This document shows, in pieces, positions 58,101 to 64,000 of a stretch of 64,000 bases of DNA (position 1 is its first letter; every line of letters starts with the position of its first letter). Below the pieces are notes generated by a model. That model worked only from the letters and a program-made list of their open reading frames with translations, did no database searches and was not told where the DNA came from. The stretch covers positions 10,359,001-10,423,000 of the forward strand of contig OU015567.1 in NCBI GenBank assembly GCA_907165135.1. The letters run 5' to 3'. A program made the translations under genes and the position numbers. Origin of the DNA: Oikopleura dioica (taxonomy: Eukaryota > Chordata > Appendicularia > Copelata > Oikopleuridae).

Positions 58101-61100
58101 CGGCGTCAATACTCAGCTTGGAATCTGTGAATGCAAAGTTAGTCCTCTCGACGAAACCTGTGATATCAACTGCAGAAGAGCAAATGAAGAAATTTTCAAG
58201 TTTAAGTGTCCAGATCCGCTTGATGGAGATGAACCGACATTTGTTATCGACGGAATCGAAACAGATATCGGTGGTCTGAATATCGAATCTGTCGTATGCG
58301 AAAACAGTGAAGAATCAGATCAGTCAATTTTTATCGTTTCGATGGAGAATGAGCAGTTCTTAGGTTTGTACAACCCTGATCCTTCTGAACTTGCTGATTT
58401 ACTCATTCCATCTCGACGAAAACGAAGACAAGCTGATCAAATTGCCCCTCGAGAAGGACTTGGAGCATCAATTATTGAACAACCAGTCGTTTGTTTCGAG
58501 CTAAATCAAGTTGTCATGTTCATGGTTGATCAAAACAACTTCCCTGTTTATGATGATACAATCCTCTTCAATGAAGGAGACTTCGACAATGGCGCATTCT
58601 TACAGCTCGAAGAAGATCTACAGTCCGTTACAGAGCCGACTCCTTTCTTTTATCAGTTCAGAAGCCCCGGTGTTTTCAATTCGCCTTGGTAGAAATGAAC
58701 CTGCCCGTCATATTTACATCCAAGTTATGGAAGAGGAAGGCACATGCTTTAGCACAGGCCCATTCTTTTCTGCGAGTCCAAGATCATTGAACCAAGCGAA
58801 TGTTGAGCAGAATCAGCAATTGTTACTCGAGCCCGATTGGATATTTATTTTCTCTTTCATCGGTCTTCTTCTCTTTATTATTCTCCTCTGCCTATTTATC
58901 TATTGGCTTACCGACAGATATGGTTGGTACCAGACCGTTTACACCGATACTTGGTACCATCGTTTCAATCTTGGAATGAACCTCTTTGGCTACCACAGCC
59001 GCCAGGCCGACACAAAGATGGAACACAAACTTCATCCTTCTGCAAAAATCGGAGTTGTAAAAGAAGATGAGCTTCCAGAAGACGAACTCTTTGATTACAA
59101 AGAGCAAAAGAAGGTCGAGGACTTCCGTGCTGACAATGTTTTCAGTCTAATTGACACTGAAGTGCACCGTGCAAAGATCGAACTTGATGACCAGGCTGCC
59201 AATGCTGACCTCGCCTATGCTCAGACAGAAGCAGAGACAGAATCACTCAAGAGAATCTGGAAGAATCGACTTAACAAGATGAAGAATAATGACAACCAGG
59301 GCATAAGTCAAGATGATCTCGACGAATTTTCAAGAACTGAGTCCGAGATCATGCGAGAAATCGCCCGCAGAAAAGCAATTGGTGAAGCGAATGCTGCTCA
59401 ACTCAAGGCGCTTTCAACAGCAGAGCGTAAGAAACTGAAAGCTGACGCTGAATTTGATGCAAATTTCATGGCACTTGCTACTGAGCTCATGGCATCAACG
59501 TCGGAGACCAGAAAAGACGAGATATCTTCGAAAATGCGTGGTCAAATCGAGTCCCAGCAGCGCGATTTGCTTACATCCGATTTCAAATTAATGAAAGGTG
59601 GAAATAACGAAGATACATACAGTCGCGAAGAACTTTTCGGTTCTGATGGCAAACTGCTCAGGTCTGATCTTATCTCTCAAGATGCATCGACTGGACTTCT
59701 CATTCCAGCCACAGGATCGAGCGCAAAATGCCTCAAAACGGACGTTATTATCACAATAACAGAAGATCACTGCATCTCACCAGCTACTGGCAGAATTTTC
59801 CCAATTCGTGGAAATGTTCTTCTCGATCCAGGCCGCCTCAGACTTCTTGTTTTCGACGAAATCACTGCAGATGTTTCGAACTGTCTGTTGATACCCTTCG
59901 ATTCTTCCGATAAAGCTCTTCAGACTGTCAAAGTTCAGAGTCCAGCAAATTTCCGACTTTGGAAGAGCGTAATCGACAGTACTACTGGTCTTACTGTTCC
60001 AATCATGGCTGCGAAAATTGTTGATAAAAGCTGCGTTCCCGTCGGCAAATCTACAACATCTGCTGTCACTGGCCTTCTTGTTCCGCAAGAGCCGTACGGA
60101 ATGACAGATCATCAAGATGATCAGCGACAACTCTATCTGTTCGAAACCAAAGATCACCAAGATTTCATCGCCGAAAGAAAAATTCATTTATTTGAGCTTC
60201 TTCTCGACGAGCTTGAAAAAGAAGATCCAAGTCTTGGCGAAATCAAGAGTCTTATTGATAGAATCAATTCAGCAGTTCAAAGCCAAATGGAATATGCCCA
60301 GACGAAACTATCTCTTCTTGACTCTCAATGGCGTAATTTTACGAATTTGGGAAGATTCGGCGGAGTTATCGGATACATGGAATTTAAGGACACCGGAAAG
60401 CTTCTTCCTGTTATTCACGGCTGGAAGGTCAATGATTGTCCGATTCTAAATATTCATTACGATTACGAAAACGAGAAAGACATTCCTCTTTATCTTTCTA
60501 AATCTGGCGAGCCAGTAACTATTGGAACAGAAACTAAGAACAAGTCTGGACAATCAGGTTACGTTACTGGTTTGAAATGGTCCAACAAGTTGAAGGTGGT
60601 CGAGGAAGTCATCCAAGTCGGACCATTCTTACCAAGACACACTCCAAATTACGTTAACGCCTTTGAACTTGAATACGGCGCTAGAATGAATTTTATCAAA
60701 AAGTAAAGCTCATTGCTGACAAGACTGCTGTCGACTTGGCTGATAAGAATACTCCGATAAGAAATGATCTGGTCAACCTCAAGCTGGACAAAGATGACAT
60801 CAAGTACTACTCTCAGCAAATTAAGGAGACAGCGAAAGATCTCAGAAGACTACTCGAAATTGAAGAAAAACGCAGAAAGAATAAAATTATGCAGCTGGAA
60901 AACTCCGTTTCAAGCAGCGTCGTAAGCGTTTTGACCGATTCCGATCAAATAGAAAAGAAAATCTTGGAAGACGCAACTAGCGCTCTCGATCGACTGGATA
61001 GAAAACTTTTCAACTACATCGAAAAAGTTGAAGATGAAGAGCAAAACTATCAAGACCGCCTTGCTGATATTGTTGGGACTGAAGATATGAATCAACTAGC

Positions 61101-64000
61101 TATGCTTGAGCGACGACACGAGCTTGCCCAAGCTCGAGTTTTCTCTGAATTTGTCGAGCAAATTGATATCAAATTGCACTACGTTCTTCTTCAGCTGAAT
61201 CTTCTTGGATACATCGAAGATATGGCAAAGGTCAACGCAAATATCGCCAAAGATCTTGTTCGCGGAACAATCTACGAGTCTTCTTCAGTCATCAATGCCG
61301 ATATGAATATCCGTCTTCGAAAGAAACGAGATGATCGCGGAGAAAAGTTCCTTGAAAAGTTAAAAGAAATGATGACGATTCTCGAACCTAACAGTAAATA
61401 TGGCTTGTTCCATACTGACAAGATCGCTGTTGAAGGAGGTGGTAAGAATCTCGAAGGATCTTCATCTGATGATATCTTCCAAATGGTCGAAAAGAATAAA
61501 TACGCTCTTAAACACATGCTTGACGCGGAATACGGCAACAAATTAGACGAAGCATACGAAATGTACGACAAAAAAGCGAGCGATGAACTAGAACAGCTAC
61601 GAAGAGAAGTTTTGTCCACTATTCCATCGGATCAAAATTCACGCAAAGAAAGCTTCAGGCAGTTCAACGATCAAGCAAAACGAATCATTGCGGAAAACGA
61701 AAGAGCAAAAGCAATCGCAGCCGCTAGAATTGTTGATGAGGCTAAGCGGGAAGGAAAACTCAAGGTCAGAAAATTCGAAAATGATCATCGAAGCGAGCTG
61801 GACAAAGCTGGTCTGTCGAATCTTTTAACTGAGCAGGAAGTGGACGATTACGTCGACGAAATGGCCGCACGGCACAAAGCGATCCATGAAATGTCGCGAG
61901 ACAAAATCGAACATTTGTCTAAGATCGACGACAGTCTTTGGGAAGACATTTTCCGTCGAGAAATCGCGCCATTCTTCCAGCAAGCAGGTCTCAAGGATGA
62001 CGATCTCGACGACATGTTCTCCGATCTTATGGCAAGTGCGAACCTTGAAGCTTCAGAAATTGAGCTCGTTACGGACTCAATTGATATTCATCAGTCGGAA
62101 ATCAACGATCTGGCTCAAAACATCGCGGAAATTGAAATTTTCAAGCAAATGCAACGGTCAATTGAAGACAACGACGACCTCTCCCGAGCTGAAAAAGATA
62201 AACTCATCCGTGAACTTGAAGAAGCTCGGCGAAGAGCTCGAGAAAATGCTGATGCTGCTAGACAGAGACAAAAAGATCGTCTCCGAGATAGGCTGGCGCA
62301 AAGACGAGGTCTGGTGGAGCGTGGAATGAGTATTTCCGAAGCGGATAAAATTCTTGATGATATTCATCTGTCTGACGATGCATCTGAAACCGATGAAAAA
62401 CAGGAAGACTCTGAAATGAGAGATGAACTGAAGGAAAATATGCTCAAATCGGCAGAAGAAGAGGCTAAAAACAAGCTGAAGAGGAAAACCTCGATCCTTC
62501 TGATGCAGAGCGATTGATGCAAGAACACCTCAGAAAAGCTCAAGACCAATACGACGCTGAAGCTCTCAAAAAACAACAAGAGCGGGAAGCTCTCCGAAAA
62601 CGAATGAAAGACCTCGCTGCGCTGAAAGCTGCGAAACGAGCCGCTGAAGCTGCCGCAAAAAAAAAACGCGAAGAAGATCTTGCTCGAGAAAATGAAGAGT
62701 TTGCGAACATTGCCGGCGGTGCAGCAGATCCAGCAGAAGTTTATCGTATAATGGCAAAACGACACGCACGAGAAATGGAAGATTTAGAACAAGCATTTTT
62801 CAGAGACCAAGAAATGGCAAAACTTGAGAAACAGAACAAAATTAGAGAAGAGCGCATGAAACTTCGCGAAAACATAACTGATCCAGAAGAACTGGCTAAA
62901 TTCGACGCTGAAACTGAACGGCTTCTTGCAGAAGCAGCAAAGATGACACCAGAAGATCAACTTGAGCTGATTAGACGCAAAAATGAACTGAAAGAACGGC
63001 AAATGAAGGAGGTTCAAGATGCGCTAGAAAAACTATCACCTGAGTATGCAATGAAACTTGATGCAGAACGAAAAGCGCAGCAAAAAGCTGAAATGGAAAA
63101 AGCCTCAAGAGAGGAAGCAGCAAAGGCAATGGCTCTTGAGATCGAACGGCAGAAGAAAGAAAAGCTCAGACGGCTCGAACAGCTTGAGGCGGAGCAACGC
63201 AGAAAGGACGAAGAAATGGCGAAAAAGGCGCAAGAAGAAGCTGCTGCGGAACGCGCAAAATTAGAAAAACGAAAAGCGATGGAGGAAAAGCGACTTGAGC
63301 AGAAAACTCAATCAAAGATCCGAGAAGGTAGTTTTCATATTATATTTCCACCTTTATTAATCTGATAATTTAGCCGCTTCTGACGAAGACGTTGATCAGC
63401 TTATGGCCGATCTCAATGCTCAGAAAGACATTCTCAACGCCAAGTACGCCAACCGACACGCTGCTCATCGAAAACAAATCGAAGAGCGTCTCCGAGCTCG
63501 ACAAGTCAAAAATGCCCAGAAAGCACAGCTTGAAGCCGAGTTATCCGATCTCAACCAACTTGACTTTTCTCTTCCTACAGAAGAAGAGCTTCGTGAGCAA
63601 GTTCTACAGCTTGACGTCAGCGAGTATGCAGCGAACCCTCTCGCGATTTTGAAAGAGTTGCCTGTTATGAAGAGCATTCAAGAGTTTGAAAAGCGAATTG
63701 CCGAGCAAATGACGCTAGATGCAAATAAACCGGTGAAAGGCTCAATCGGAATGCCGTTTATCGACGTCTTCGACATCGAAAATCCAACAAATGGAGAATT
63801 GAGCGTCATTGAAAAGTGCCCTGAAGAGCTCAAGCCCAATTTCGAAATGGCAACGAGACTTATGGACGAACTTTGCTCCCGTGTCAACGCTCAGATTCCG
63901 ACGCTTCTGATCGCTGAAACGCTTCCACATACAAATTACAGCCATAATGTCTTCAGAAACTCCTATTTCTTCGATTCTAGAGCCAACCTCGGATACATCC
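49148..64000 (+). CDS. giant cysteine-rich single-pass membrane protein with coiled-coil tail, both ends missing
   Basis: At least 4,900 residues visible. From 49150 to about 58200 one intron-free frame codes some fifty-odd irregular cysteine repeats of the type CPAGYYCP..S, CPPGTYNP..G, DCxPCPAGxYC, resembling GCC2/GCC3 (ephrin-receptor-like) modules, with many NxS/T sites. SRRKRRQ at 58411-58431 is a furin-type site. A juxtamembrane domain of about 130 residues follows, then one transmembrane helix (WIFIFSFIGLLLFIILLCLF, 58838-58910) and a long cytoplasmic part: Glu/Lys/Ala-rich coiled coils, a block of TG-L-P repeats (59690-60095), and more coiled coil to the window end. The frame shifts by one base near 58673, 60700 and 62480, each at a short A/T run; one intron is at 63328-63373. 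The N-terminus and signal peptide fall in the gap. Not assigned to a named family; a cell-surface or ciliary-type structural receptor is a guess. Confidence 0.8.

Noticed and set aside
49150-58200. Possible DNA-level tandem array or CRISPR-like repeat
   Set aside because: Periodicity exists only at the protein level; units vary in length and base sequence and there are no constant repeats with unique spacers.

Overview
The window looks like a piece of a very compact chordate genome, most likely the appendicularian tunicate Oikopleura dioica or a close relative. All recognisable genes are animal genes (alpha-tubulin, GRB2-like adaptors, COPI gamma, PFKFB, REV3, YAP/Yorkie, an SFPQ/NONO-type protein, nucleophosmin, ACAD8). 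Most introns are 31-100 bp, several fit only as non-canonical GA-AG introns, and genes are packed head to tail with pyrimidine-rich AG sites placed directly before start codons, as expected for spliced-leader trans-splicing and operons. The species call is inference from this style, not from a database match.

Layout. 1-2.65 kb: alpha-tubulin (3' end outside the window) and a BTB-like gene, both on the minus strand. 2.8-6.1 kb: two tandem GRB2-type SH3-SH2-SH3 adaptors and a small coiled-coil gene. 6.1-9.3 kb: gene-poor, with short doubtful ORFs. 9.3-16.6 kb: a plus-strand run of REXO4, an RGG protein, two UBE2J2-type ubiquitin-conjugating enzymes (one without a membrane anchor) and LCLAT1. 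17-19.8 kb: COPG. 20.6-26.1 kb: PFKFB followed by a short REV3. 26.9-29.6 kb: YAP/Yorkie (minus). 30-37.1 kb: a DBHS (SFPQ/NONO) gene and nucleophosmin, both minus, with three short inverted-repeat transposons in or beside the DBHS gene. 37.5-47.0 kb: a roughly 2,770-residue nuclear-type protein with RGG, dsRBD, C2H2, three RanBP2 zinc fingers and RS tracts. 47.2-48.6 kb: ACAD8, cut by a gap of exactly 500 N. 49.1-64 kb: a giant gene for a cysteine-rich, furin-site-bearing, single-pass membrane protein with a very long coiled-coil cytoplasmic part, open at both ends.

Probable functional groups: ER ubiquitination and lipid remodelling (UBE2J2, LCLAT1) in one likely operon; RNA processing (REXO4, RGG protein, DBHS, zinc-finger giant); growth control (GRB2-like pair, YAP); DNA damage tolerance (REV3) behind a glycolytic regulator (PFKFB). 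The two giant proteins are the least familiar content and the best candidates for something undescribed.

A caution on the sequence: about a dozen conserved genes change reading frame by one base, mostly at short A or T runs. This looks like base-calling error in the assembly rather than decay, and exon coordinates near those points are approximate.
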